A DNA stretch of 64,000 nucleotides, taken from positions 634,465 to 698,464 of the forward strand of contig NC_000853.1 in assembly GCF_000008545.1 (NCBI RefSeq). Reading direction: 5' to 3'. Both the position numbers and the translations under genes were made by a program. This DNA comes from Thermotoga maritima MSB8 (GTDB lineage Bacteria > Thermotogota > Thermotogae > Thermotogales > Thermotogaceae). Each line of letters opens with the position of its first letter. Within the stretch, counting starts at the first letter, position 1. Of the stretch, positions 7,688 through 16,600 are shown piece by piece. The notes under the pieces are model-generated. The model was not told the DNA's origin, searched no databases, and saw only the letters and a program-made list of their open reading frames with translations.

Positions 7688-8763
7688 GAGTACTCTCACT
7701 GGTCGGTGCAAGGCCTCAGATCATAAAAGAGGCGATGCTTCACAGGGAATTCAAAGAAAAGGGGATAGAGGAGATCCTCGTTCATTCCGGACAGCACTAC
7801 GACTACAACATGTCCAGCGTGTTCTTTGAAATTCTTGAGATCAGACAACCTCACTACAATCTCAACGTGGGATCTGGAACCCATGGAGAAATGACGGGAA
7901 AGATCATGATCGAGTTTGAAAAGGTCCTCCTCAGTGAAAAACCTGATCTTGTTCTGGTCTACGGCGACACCAACACGACTCTGTCTGGTGCGCTCGTGGC
8001 TGCAAAACTCAAAATACCTGTCGCCCACGTTGAGGCAGGGTTGAGACAGCATCCCAAAGACATGCCCGAGGAGATAAACAGGATCGTCACAGATCGTGTC
8101 TCTCAGCTTCTTTTCTGTCCGAGCAAACTCGCGGTGAGGAATCTCGAAAGGGAAGGAATCACAGAAGGAGTTTACTTTGTGGGGGATGTAATGTACGATC
8201 TTTTCCTCAAAATGGAGGATAGATTCAGATACGATGTGTTCGAAAAGCTGGGGCTGAAAGAGAACGAATTCGTTCTTGTCACCCTTCACAGGGATTTCAA
8301 CGTGGACGATCCAGTAAAACTGAGAAAGATCCTGGAACAGCTCAAAAGGGTTTCCAGAGAAAAGAAGGTGGTATTTCCCATCCATCCCAGGACGAAAAAT
8401 AGAGTGAAGGAATTCGGTCTTGAAAACCTCCTGGAAGGTATGGTTGTGATAGACCCGGTGGATTATCTGAACCTCATGGGACTTGTAAAAAGGTGCTGGA
8501 AAGTGGTGACAGACAGCGGAGGTCTTCAGAAAGAAGCGTACTTTGCAGGGAAAAGAGCGATAGTCGTGATGCCGGATACGGGCTGGAGAGAACTCGTCGA
8601 AGCAGGCTGGAACAAGTTAGCCAGCGAAGAGAATCTCTTCGACGTGACCATGGAAGAAGACCGTTCGGAATATCCATCAGGACTGTACGGTGACGGAAAC
8701 GCCGCTGGAAAGATCGTTGAGGTGATAGAGGAATGGTTTCGAAGCCTTCGAGGAATTCATTGA
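7684..8763 (+). CDS. wecB: UDP-N-acetylglucosamine 2-epimerase (non-hydrolysing)
   Basis: A 359-residue enzyme that interconverts UDP-GlcNAc and UDP-ManNAc for surface glycan synthesis. The start is taken as TTG 7684, because the family N-terminus is RVLSLVGARPQIIK; the frame upstream overlaps the previous gene and is not family-like. Motifs seen are HSGQHYDYNMS, YGDTNTTLSGALVA, HVEAGLR (catalytic Glu), PEEINR (catalytic Glu and Arg), a THRREN-like TLHRDF and TDSGGLQKEA (UDP contact). It is coupled to the glycosyltransferase upstream. No strong ribosome site is visible at the TTG, which suits translational coupling. Confidence 0.9.
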   Translation: MRVLSLVGARPQIIKEAMLHREFKEKGIEEILVHSGQHYDYNMSSVFFEILEIRQPHYNLNVGSGTHGEMTGKIMIEFEKVLLSEKPDLVLVYGDTNTTLSGALVAAKLKIPVAHVEAGLRQHPKDMPEEINRIVTDRVSQLLFCPSKLAVRNLEREGITEGVYFVGDVMYDLFLKMEDRFRYDVFEKLGLKENEFVLVTLHRDFNVDDPVKLRKILEQLKRVSREKKVVFPIHPRTKNRVKEFGLENLLEGMVVIDPVDYLNLMGLVKRCWKVVTDSGGLQKEAYFAGKRAIVVMPDTGWRELVEAGWNKLASEENLFDVTMEEDRSEYPSGLYGDGNAAGKIVEVIEEWFRSLRGIH

Positions 8764-9168
8764 GTCTCTTTGAGTGAAGAAAGAGCGCACAAGTCCCGGT
8801 GATAACACAAACTAAAAAATCCAGAACTACACGAGAAAAACATCCACCCGTGGTTTCAGATACACCCGAGAGTCGTCAGAATCCCTCTAAGGGATTGAAA
8901 GGAAGTCATGAAAAAGCTCTGTCTATGCTGTGGAGCGAGAGTGTGAGATGGAGCAGTAAAATGTGGTGAGTACCTGGTTTCGGGAGATCTTGACGATACC
9001 CTCAGAATCTGAAGAGTCTCTGATGGTAGATTGATCAAAACGTTGAAAGAGCACACAAAAATCGTGAGATCTGTTACCTTTTCACCGAATGGAAAATACC
9101 TGGCTGTAGGTGATATTTGCGGCACCGTTGAGATCTGGCGTGTTTTATAATAGTTTGAGAAGTCCCCA
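8764..9168 (+). pseudogene. Relic of a WD40-repeat protein gene in a 400-base gap
   Basis: No intact gene lies between the epimerase and the HEPN gene. From 8974 to the TAA at 9150 a continuous frame reads like the last two blades of a WD40 propeller: VSGDLDDTLRI, then a TGA where the blade's closing Trp is expected, then SVTFSPNGKYLA and finally GTVEIWRV before the stop. Upstream (about 8880-8970) weaker blade-like text survives (LKGSHEKALS). This is a dead gene with a Trp-to-stop change and further decay, not a functional product. Confidence 0.65.
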
Positions 9169-9579
9169 TTGAAAGGTGGTATTGATCTGGAGAGAAGCAA
9201 AGACTGGTTGGATGCGGCAAAAGATGATCTGGAGCATGCAAAACACGATTTGGAGCACGGCTTCTACAACTGGGCATGCTTTTCTTCCCAGCAGGCAGCA
9301 GAAAAAGCCGTGAAAGCTGTGTTCCAGAGAATGGGTGCACAGGCATGGGGATATTCTGTACCGGATTTTCTCGGGGAACTCTCCAGCCGTTTTGAAATCC
9401 CTGAAGAACTCATGGACCATGCCCTTGAACTGGACAAAGCTTGTATCCCCACAAGGTATCCGGATGCCCTTCCTTCCGGCTCCCCCAGAAACAGGTATTC
9501 CAGAATTGAAGCCGAAAGGCTGGTGAACTATGCTGAAAAGATCATCCGATTCTGCGAAGATCTTCTATCCAGAATATAA
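9169..9579 (+). CDS. HEPN-domain protein (toxin-type partner of MNT)
   Basis: A ~136-residue all-helical HEPN-domain protein. Residues ~10-50 (DWLDAAKDDLEHAKHDLEHG, then NWACFSSQQAAEKAVKAVF) are the classic first helices, and TRYPDALP is the conserved turn of this HEPN subgroup. HEPN proteins are often RNases or nucleotide-binding partners, paired with minimal nucleotidyltransferases (MNT) as toxin and antitoxin. The strict R-x(4-6)-H RNase motif is not obvious here. The start is uncertain: TTG 9169 is the first, but GGTGG at 9176-9180 hints at a slightly later start. It overlaps the MNT gene by 50 bases. I recall a T. maritima homologue as TM0613. Confidence 0.8.
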   Translation: MKGGIDLERSKDWLDAAKDDLEHAKHDLEHGFYNWACFSSQQAAEKAVKAVFQRMGAQAWGYSVPDFLGELSSRFEIPEELMDHALELDKACIPTRYPDALPSGSPRNRYSRIEAERLVNYAEKIIRFCEDLLSRI

Positions 9580-9880
9580 AAGGGAAAAGGTCCTGGGAAT
9601 CATCAGAAATTCCCTTCCACAACTCCTGAAGAAACTTCCTGTGAGACTTGTGGTACTTTTTGGCTCTTATGCGAAGGGAAATTTCACCGTCTTCAGCGAT
9701 GTCGATCTTCTTGTCGTGTACGAAGACCCGTTCAGAGAAGACGCTTATAAAATAGTGAAAAGGACCATCAAATTGAAAGGACTGGAACCGCACGTCTATT
9801 CTCTGAGTGAATACAAACAGATGGAAAAGACCATCTCGAAGATGATCGAGGGTGGAGTGGTTGTTTATAAAGCGTTATAG
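9530..9880 (+). CDS. Minimal nucleotidyltransferase (MNT/MntA-like antitoxin)
   Basis: A 116-residue pol-beta-type minimal nucleotidyltransferase. The signature GSYAKGNFTVFSDVDLLVV (near residues 45-63) supplies the Gly-Ser loop and the two catalytic Asp. In the MntA/HepT type of system such proteins transfer nucleotides to the HEPN toxin and silence it; here that is by homology. It overlaps the HEPN gene by 50 bases, so its first residues may be over-extended. It ends 54 bases from the convergent ATPase gene, with the left iteron array in between. Confidence 0.85.
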   Translation: MLKRSSDSAKIFYPEYKREKVLGIIRNSLPQLLKKLPVRLVVLFGSYAKGNFTVFSDVDLLVVYEDPFREDAYKIVKRTIKLKGLEPHVYSLSEYKQMEKTISKMIEGGVVVYKAL

Positions 9881-9881
9881 A

Positions 9882-9929
9882 AATCTCGACAACCTCGACA
9901 AACTCGACAGACATCGAACGGGATCGACA
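9882..9929 (+). repeat. Left 9-bp iteron array (TCGACA units)
   Basis: Three consecutive 9-base units of the form TCGACANNC, then a degenerate unit and a final TCGACA. Aligned without gaps to 11151-11198, 48 positions differ at only about eight sites, in the same orientation. It lies between the 3' ends of the MNT gene and the convergent ATPase gene. Confidence 0.75.
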
Positions 9930-9934
9930 AACCG

Positions 9935-11092
9935 TCAGATCTCCATGTAACTGAACTTTCCAGAGATCCTGTAGCCTTCCTTTTCAACAAGGAGTATCCG
10001 CTTTTGAAGGAGTTGATCCATGACTGAGTACGCCGTTGTTCGCTTGAAGCCCTCTTTCTGAAGTGTTTCTATGATCTTTTCTCTGGAGTAGACAGAACCT
10101 CTCAGGACTCGAATGGCCTTTTTCTGGTTTTCTGTCAGGTTCAGAGTCAGCCCGGTGTACTCTGATATCGTCCTGTTGATCGTGTTGATCAGATCCTCTT
10201 TACTCAACAGTTCCTTGTGAATGTTGTCGTAGATCGCCTTTGTCAGTATCCACAGGCCGTCTCTTGGGTTTCCATCGGAAAAATCGGCCACTATATCGAG
10301 CACTCCGTCTTCGATGAGTTCAATGTAAGATCCAAGCCTTTTGATGATCAACTCTTTGATCTCAAGTTTCTTCAGAGGCTCAACAAAAACGATGTCTGTG
10401 AATATGTTTTCCAGATTTCCTGCTTCGTTCCATCTCAGTCTGTCGGCAGCGTACTCTCGGTATATAGAAAAGGGAAGAGAAAGTATGACGACAAAGTCCT
10501 CCATGATGATGAAGTTCTTTATCGAATCTATCACCCTGAGAACGTCTTCTTTCTTTTCCTTGTCCAGTTCGTCTATGATCAGAAGGAATTTTCCTTTTCT
10601 CTGAACCGTCTGTTTTATCAGTTCTCCGAGCTTTTCTCTGGCTTTGAAGAAATTGAACCTCGGTCTGATCGATTTTTCATGTGTCAGGCTGGCGTTCACA
10701 CCAAAGGAAACACCGAGGGAAAAGCCCTTTATGGTTGAAACTTCATCCGTTATCCACTTTCTAACCTCTTTTGCAAGATCCGACACTTCCTCCACCTTCT
10801 CCAGGGAAAGCGCCAGACTGTGCAGAAGATCGTAGAGTATACTCTCCATGGAGTCTCTGAGCGAGATGTTCACCCTGACCGTGAAGACTCCTTCCGGGTT
10901 CACGAAGTTGAGTACCGTCGTTTTTCCAATGCCCGTTTCTCCAGAAACACCCACGATCCCAAAAGGTTGATGAAGTGCTATTGAGTTCAGATAGTTTATC
11001 TCCCTGGCCCTGTTCACCAGATATTCTGATTCGCCTTCTCTGAGCGGTCTGTCCACCAGAACACTCAAAAGATCGGCCACCGTTTGCTTCAC
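9935..11092 (-). CDS. AAA+ ATPase with C-terminal winged helix, Orc1/Cdc6-like
   Basis: A 385-residue P-loop ATPase. Walker A is GETGIGKTT (about 51-59), Walker B is LLIIDELDK (about 180-188), and a sensor-2-like GNPRDGL lies near 280. The last ~75 residues form a winged helix (SREKIIETLQKEGFKRTTAYSVMDQLLQ). This layout resembles archaeal Orc1/Cdc6 initiators and related regulatory ATPases. The start is GTG 11092 behind GGGGTGA. A TATAAT (11128-11133, minus strand) precedes it, with the right iteron array covering the -35 position, so self-control by binding is plausible. The replication or regulatory role is inference; the ATPase call is firm. Confidence 0.75.
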   Translation of the reverse strand: MKQTVADLLSVLVDRPLREGESEYLVNRAREINYLNSIALHQPFGIVGVSGETGIGKTTVLNFVNPEGVFTVRVNISLRDSMESILYDLLHSLALSLEKVEEVSDLAKEVRKWITDEVSTIKGFSLGVSFGVNASLTHEKSIRPRFNFFKAREKLGELIKQTVQRKGKFLLIIDELDKEKKEDVLRVIDSIKNFIIMEDFVVILSLPFSIYREYAADRLRWNEAGNLENIFTDIVFVEPLKKLEIKELIIKRLGSYIELIEDGVLDIVADFSDGNPRDGLWILTKAIYDNIHKELLSKEDLINTINRTISEYTGLTLNLTENQKKAIRVLRGSVYSREKIIETLQKEGFKRTTAYSVMDQLLQKRILLVEKEGYRISGKFSYMEI

Positions 11093-11127
11093 AAAATCAC
11101 CCCTGTATTATTTTCTGTTTTGTTTAG

Positions 11128-11133
11128 ATTATA
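11128..11133 (-). promoter_or_regulatory. -10 box of the Orc/Cdc6-like ATPase gene
   Basis: TATAAT on the minus strand, about 36 bases upstream of the GTG. The position 17 bases further upstream (11151-11156) has no good -35 and coincides with the first iteron bases, suggesting an activator- or repressor-controlled promoter. Confidence 0.5.
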
Positions 11134-11150
11134 CTACAAATTCCTGTTAC

Positions 11151-11198
11151 CGTCTCGACACCGTCGACAAACTCGACAGACACCGGACAGGTTCGACA
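11151..11198 (+). repeat. Right 9-bp iteron array (TCGACA units)
   Basis: This is the second copy of the array at 9882-9929, again with TCGACA every nine bases and a partly degenerate last third. It overlaps the -35 region of the ATPase promoter. The two copies lie 1,269 bases apart in direct orientation, with the ATPase gene between them. Confidence 0.75.
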
Positions 11199-11241
11199 GC
11201 TTTCTCAGGCGGACGTGACTTGAAAATCAAACACGTCGATA

Positions 11242-11282
11242 TTTATCGAACCAATTCGATAAATTCGTACGTTTTTATCGAA
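11242..11282. promoter_or_regulatory. Palindromic operator cluster (TTTATCGAA)
   Basis: TTTATCGAA (11242-11250) and TTCGATAAA (11255-11263) form a perfect 9-bp inverted repeat with a 4-base centre. TTTATCGAA recurs at 11274-11282, and a GATAAATTCGAACG variant follows. The cluster lies 70-100 bases upstream of the DUF4143-type ATPase start and looks like a multi-site operator. Confidence 0.6.
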
Positions 11283-11347
11283 TGAGATAGATAAATTCGA
11301 ACGAGTATGGTAAAATAAGATGAAATCTCTCCAGGGAGTGGTTCGCA

Positions 11348-12745
11348 GTGAGGATGGACGAGCTTTACATTATGAACCCCTGGTGGCGAGACCCAGAGAT
11401 CATAAACACTGATCGGCACATATCGATGTTCGAAAACAGCACATTCAAATACTTTCCAGAAAATCTCTTCAAGAAGATTCCGCTGAACAAACCCGGGATA
11501 TACACAATAAGAGGGCCTCGCCAGGTAGGAAAAACTACGTTCTTAAAACTCTACATAAGGAAGCTTTTAAGAGACGGTGTGAAACCATCGAACATTTTCT
11601 TTTTCACATGCGACGCCGTGAAAGATAGGTTCGAATTGATAGAAACGATGAAGGCCTATTTTCAGATTTTCGAAAGGAAAGCCGGTGAAACAAGATACCT
11701 ATTCATAGATGAGATAACCGCGGTGGAAGACTGGCAGAAATCCATCAAATATCTGGTAGATATCGGTTTGCTTGAAAATTCCCTCCTCATACTCACAGGT
11801 TCCTCTGCTTTCGATCTGAAGAGATCGAGTGAAAGACTTCCAGGAAGAAAGGGTTACGGTGAAGACCTGGTGTACCTTCCTCTCACCTTCGGAGAATTTC
11901 TGGAAAGTCTTGGAATCTCAGTGGAAAGAATGTCAGTGGATGATATCTTCTTGAAAAGCGAGGAAGAACTTCGAATTCTGTATCTCAAGAACTCTTTTCT
12001 GAAGGAGTACTTCGTGAAATACCTGAACACAGGTGGATTTCCAAAAGTGATAGATGTTTTCCTGAAAGAAGGCAAGATCGACGAGATCACGAAAGGAGTT
12101 TTTCGAGATTTCATCCTGGGAGACGCGGAGAAATACCTGGGGTCGAGGATTAAGGTCATAGAGATCTTCAAAAAACTTCCAGATATAGTGGGACAGCGTT
12201 TTTCATGGAACTCCCTTGTTGACATATTCAGTGGCGCTATAGAAAGTGTTGACACGATTCAGAAATATTTCGAGTATCTTGGTTACAGCTTCATTCTGAT
12301 GAACGTGTTTTTCGTGGATATTTCCAGAAAAACTGTCAGATTGAAGAAACAGAAGAAGACGTATCCCATCGATAGAGTTGTGGTCGATATCATTGAAGAG
12401 ATCAGCGGAAAGCAGATCAAGCTTCCCCAGATTGTGGAGATGCTAACTCTGAGACATCTCATGGGAAACGGAAAGACCTTGCCGAACGGCATGAACCTTT
12501 ACGACGGACCATTTTTCTGGTATTCGGATCGTGGCAATGAGGTAGATTTCGTTTTCGAACACGGAGATTCTCTCATACCGGTTGAAATCAATTTCCAGAA
12601 CAACATACACAGGTCCGATTATGCTGGGATGAAGAAAGTCTTCAAGAAAGGAATCGTCATCACCCAGGATGCGATCTTCAGAGACGAAAACATCGTGGCG
12701 GTACCGGCATGGCTCTTCTTTGCAGTGTTTGAAGGAAACGAATAG
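11348..12745 (+). CDS. AAA_14/DUF4143-type ATPase
   Basis: A 465-residue protein. The AAA_14 domain has Walker A GPRQVGKTT (about 55-63), Walker B YLFIDEI near 120 followed by a Trp-Gln segment, and LTGSSAFDL (sensor-like). The C-terminal DUF4143-like region shows TGGFPKV in its middle and a late nuclease-like core (GNEVDFVFEHG, then VPVEI-like PVEINFQ) of the kind seen in this family. Such ATPases are common, patchily distributed and uncharacterised in thermophiles and archaea. The start is GTG 11348 with GGGAG 8 bases upstream; ATG 11354 is an alternative. Palindromic sites precede it. It has no close functional partner among its neighbours. Confidence 0.8.
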   Translation: MRMDELYIMNPWWRDPEIINTDRHISMFENSTFKYFPENLFKKIPLNKPGIYTIRGPRQVGKTTFLKLYIRKLLRDGVKPSNIFFFTCDAVKDRFELIETMKAYFQIFERKAGETRYLFIDEITAVEDWQKSIKYLVDIGLLENSLLILTGSSAFDLKRSSERLPGRKGYGEDLVYLPLTFGEFLESLGISVERMSVDDIFLKSEEELRILYLKNSFLKEYFVKYLNTGGFPKVIDVFLKEGKIDEITKGVFRDFILGDAEKYLGSRIKVIEIFKKLPDIVGQRFSWNSLVDIFSGAIESVDTIQKYFEYLGYSFILMNVFFVDISRKTVRLKKQKKTYPIDRVVVDIIEEISGKQIKLPQIVEMLTLRHLMGNGKTLPNGMNLYDGPFFWYSDRGNEVDFVFEHGDSLIPVEINFQNNIHRSDYAGMKKVFKKGIVITQDAIFRDENIVAVPAWLFFAVFEGNE

Positions 12746-12839
12746 TAACCTTTGTCTTCACGCTGTTCAAAGAAATCTCTGTTCTCAGTCCATAGCGCTC
12801 CCATAAATGTCGATCAGTTCCCACCGCCAGGGATAACGA

Positions 12840-13053
12840 TCTCAGAAGCCCCGGTGAAAGCCGAGACGACGCAGTTGCAACAAGGCTGGTGAGCTTGCTG
12901 AAAAGATCGTCTGAGACTCGTGGTGCTCTTCGCTTCTCACGCAAAGAGAAAAATCACCGCCTTCAGTGATATCGATCTCCTTGTGGTTTATGATGATCCA
13001 ACACAAAGATGATCGAAAACGGAGTGGTTATTTACAGGAAAGAAGATATTTGA
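12840..13053 (+). pseudogene. Decayed second HEPN/MNT pair
   Basis: Bases 12883-12911 nearly repeat the HEPN 3' region at about 9516-9546 (GGCTGGTGA, then GCTGAAAAGATC). From 12914 a frame reads LVVLFASHAKRK, then FSDIDLLVVYDDP, clearly an MNT core in which the catalytic Gly-Ser has become Ala-Ser. A deletion and shift then joins to MIENGVVIY, the MNT C-terminus, ending at TGA 13053. The start, the linker to HEPN and the central helix are missing. It cannot make a working pair. Confidence 0.75.
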
Positions 13054-13610
13054 AGAGATTCTATGTACTGTGTTCGAAAGAGACTGACCTACAGAAAGGT
13101 CAAATTTTGACCTGTGGATGGGTCAAATCGAACTATAGTTTCTCCGATGAAGTTCTACTAATGATTTCCAGAATTTTAAGTTCTGTATTGATATATGATA
13201 CATCAGAATGGGAGTGGATGATAATACAACAAAAATTGAAGAAAGACTCTGCTATCTGATGGAACTGTGGAAGGTAGACTGTCTTCCTCTGGTTTCTACC
13301 GTGTCTTTGTAATTCTTCATCTCTCCCACTGGGATTTTCACAAGTACGGCAGTTGAAACTCTCTTTCGAGAAAATTATGCTGGACAGTATGGTGTTGTGC
13401 TCGCTGGTGTGATGAAACTATCTGGATGCTTTGGTATTGAAGATGGTTCAATTTATAAAGACGAAAAGAATCAAATATCTGTCCGATTGTGATAAGGCTT
13501 AGATACTGCTTTCGTTGCCCGGGGTTGATTGATATACTTTCTTGAGGACAAATTGCTGCACAGAAAGGATTAGTTAGGACTGCTCTCGCAAATGTGTGAT
13601 AATTATCATT
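13054..13610. other. 557-base stretch without an intact gene
   Basis: It holds a perfect 8-bp inverted repeat (AGGTCAAA 13097-13104, TTTGACCT 13106-13113) and, at about 13313-13490, a 57-codon open frame with no start codon (text such as YAGQYGVVLAGVMKLSG) that I do not recognise. It is probably debris of lost genes. No promoter or terminator for the helicase gene was seen. Confidence 0.4.
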
Positions 13611-16600
13611 CTATTTTAAATGTTCAATAATGTTTTTTAACACTTTTTCGGGGTCTCTATACCACTCAATTGTCCACAGCCTCTTTAGCTTCCATCCCAA
13701 ACTTTCAAGAACCTTAAACTTAAGGACTTCTCTATCAATCACATCCTGAATCATTGCGTGGTTTTTTCCGTCGTGTATAATACCTATTTTGTATCTTCCG
13801 GGATCTTCAGGATCCTCAATTCCAACACTCACCTGACATAGTCCCATTCCTATGTTGGTATCTGTCAGAAAACCTATATTATTCAACTGTCGAGCTATTG
13901 AGGTGGGAATGATATCATCTGATTCCCCATAAGATCTACAGAATTCAAGCTTACAGTTTTGTTCGGCGTATTTAAGGTAATTTCTAAGTGCCGCTACTCC
14001 TTTATTCTCAGAATTCGCTCTGGAAAGATCCTCAGAACGCAAACTGGTAACCAGTATGATTTGATAACGAGCTCTTGTGATGAGAACGTTTAACCTTCTC
14101 CAACCTCCTTCATTGTTCAAGGGTCCAAAATTGTAGAACAATTCCCCAGAAGGTGTTCTGGCATATCCAATGCTGATAATAATCGTATCTCTTTCATCCC
14201 CCTGAACATTTTCGAGTGATTTTATGAAAAATGGTTCGTTTGATTCTTTAAAAATGACATCCATAAGGTGTGGATACTCCATCAAACGCCTTTGAAGAAG
14301 ATTTTCTATCAAATCACTTTGAGAGGTGTTCATTGTGACAACGCCTATCGAGCGATCTGGATGCTTTTGGAAATGTTCAATAACTATGTCCACCACTTTC
14401 AGGGCTTCCATCGTGTTCACTCTTTTCCCTGCGCGGTCCCAGGTGCCGTTTTCAACATAAACGAGTTTTATACCTTGATCAGAGTTTCTGTATTTTGGTG
14501 ATGGAAAGGTTATCAGCGGGTTCTCTCCGTAAAAATAGTGATTTGAGAACGCTATCAAACGTTCATCACGACTTCGATAGTGCCATCTTAGATACCCCTG
14601 TTTGAACACACGCGGTAAAGCTATGCATTCATCGAGAAAAGAGTCAAGAGGTTCCCTTTCGTCTTCATCATCTTCCAGTTCATAATAGGATTTGAAAAAG
14701 TTAGTGGGAGGGAGTTGCTTTGGATCTCCTGCAACTATTATCTGTTTTCCGCGAACCACAGCAGAGATTGCTTCAGGAGTTCTTAGTTGTGACGCTTCGT
14801 CAAATATCACGATATCAAAATAGTTGATAAACTTGTCTAAGTCCAGAAAAGAAGAAACAGACAGTGGACTCATTAGAATGCAGGGTTTGACGAATCTGAG
14901 AATGTCAGATATTTCCAGGAGAAATTTCCTTATGGGTTTATGCCGCCGTTTTTTCTGGGTTTCCCTCATCAGAATACGTATCTGCTGCGAGTGATTTGTA
15001 TCTGCAAGTATCGTTCGAAATTTCTTTGCGAGTAACGATTTCACATATTGCACCCATCTTTTTCTGAGTGCTTCTTCCGCCTTCTCAAGTGTCAAAATAT
15101 CCTGTTCATATCTTTCACTTGAAAAGTCGCGGAGGTTTTTATCAAGAGTGCAAACATTATCTATCCATTGCTTGTAGAATGATTTCTCAAAAATTCGTCG
15201 AATATTTTTTACGTGTTCTTTTTCCACACTCCGTATGAAAGTCTTTAGCTCCATCTTCTCAAGACTTTCAAGTGTCTCTTGAAGCTGTATCCATTCGTGG
15301 AGTTTTGATTCATTGGCTATAAGATGATCTATTTTGCGAATAAGTTCATCAACAGGAGCTGTCTGAAGTGTTTTTTCGCCCACAAATCCATCTGGCCACA
15401 ATCTGTTCAGATCTTCCATATATTTTTTCAATTGTGTGTCTTCAAGAATCTCAATTGCCCTTGAGATCAGATCTTTTGAAACCCTGGTGAGAATTAGATC
15501 GTTTTTGATGATCTTTATTGGAAGTTTTTTTCTAATTTTCAGCGCTATATCTAATTTTATGAGCGCAAAATCGATTTCTTCTAGTTCTTTCGTTCTGTAT
15601 TCATCAAAAGAAAATTCCTGATCAGGAATCTTTTCCTTGAGATCGTTGTATTTTATTTCCGTGTCTATTAGATTCTTGGATATTTCATAGAGTCGTTGAA
15701 TTTCTTCGAAGTTATGAGGATACCTGAGATTTCTGTTTACGAACTTCTTCCATTTCCAGTAAGATGGATTCAAAATACGTAACCAGCTTCTGGAAAAGCG
15801 TTCCACTGGCTGAAGGATCTCAGTCATTTCTTCAATTGATTTTTCTGTGTGCTGGAAATATTTTTTCATCAGAACTTTTCTTTTACGCAAAATCTCAACA
15901 ATTTCCCTCAGTGTGGAAAGTTCTTCGATTTCAACTTGAAACCATCTACCCGGGAGCACGTCTACATTTTTCAGCGATTTCAAAAGATAGAGAATCTTTT
16001 GAAAATCTTCGAAGCGCAGATTTCCTATATCTGTAAATCCAGCCTTTTCCAGCATTTGTTTCATGTTCTTTAAATTCATCTTGACATACTCTAACATCTC
16101 TATCACTTTTAATGGATAAGAAAGGATGTTTTCTGAGAATTTGAACCCTTTCCAGGGGTGCTGAGATTCGTTGTATACATCGGCGAGCTGTTCCAGTTTT
16201 TCCATCAGTTGGAGAATTTTTTCAAATCTCTCTTTTGAAATCTCCGCTATCGATGAAAGATGGAGGGAGTGAATTACTGGATAGTCTTTTAACCCTTCCA
16301 ATCTTGAAATGGCATCGTAGATGGACATTCCGAGCGGATGATCAGTTCTATGCAGAGAATTAAGAAGGTTGTTCAGATTGTTCTTCAAATGTTCAAATTG
16401 TTTCAGCAGATCTGCTGGCTGTTCAACATCCTGGAAATTTTGAAGAAGATCGATGGTTCTTTTTAGATCAAACATGAGCTCTTGTTTGGACTTTCTAGTG
16501 CTGTGAATTTCTAAACAGAATCTACCCAAACCAGCGTTTTTCAATCGATTGTAAACCACATCGAGAGCGGCCTTTTTTGCACTCACAAAAAGCACTGTTT

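Noticed and set aside
9128-9151. TTGAGA and TATAAT before the HEPN gene as a promoter
   Set aside because: The spacer is only 12 bases; the TATAAT is the end of the WD40 relic frame. It was left out because no valid -35 pairs with it.
9882-9929. CRISPR-like short regularly spaced repeats
   Set aside because: Units are only 9 bases with 3-base variation between TCGACA cores; far too short for CRISPR. It is treated as an iteron array.
12966-13259. 97-codon plus-strand frame downstream of the DUF4143 gene
   Set aside because: It reads across the MNT relic in the wrong frame and has no ribosome site or family likeness.
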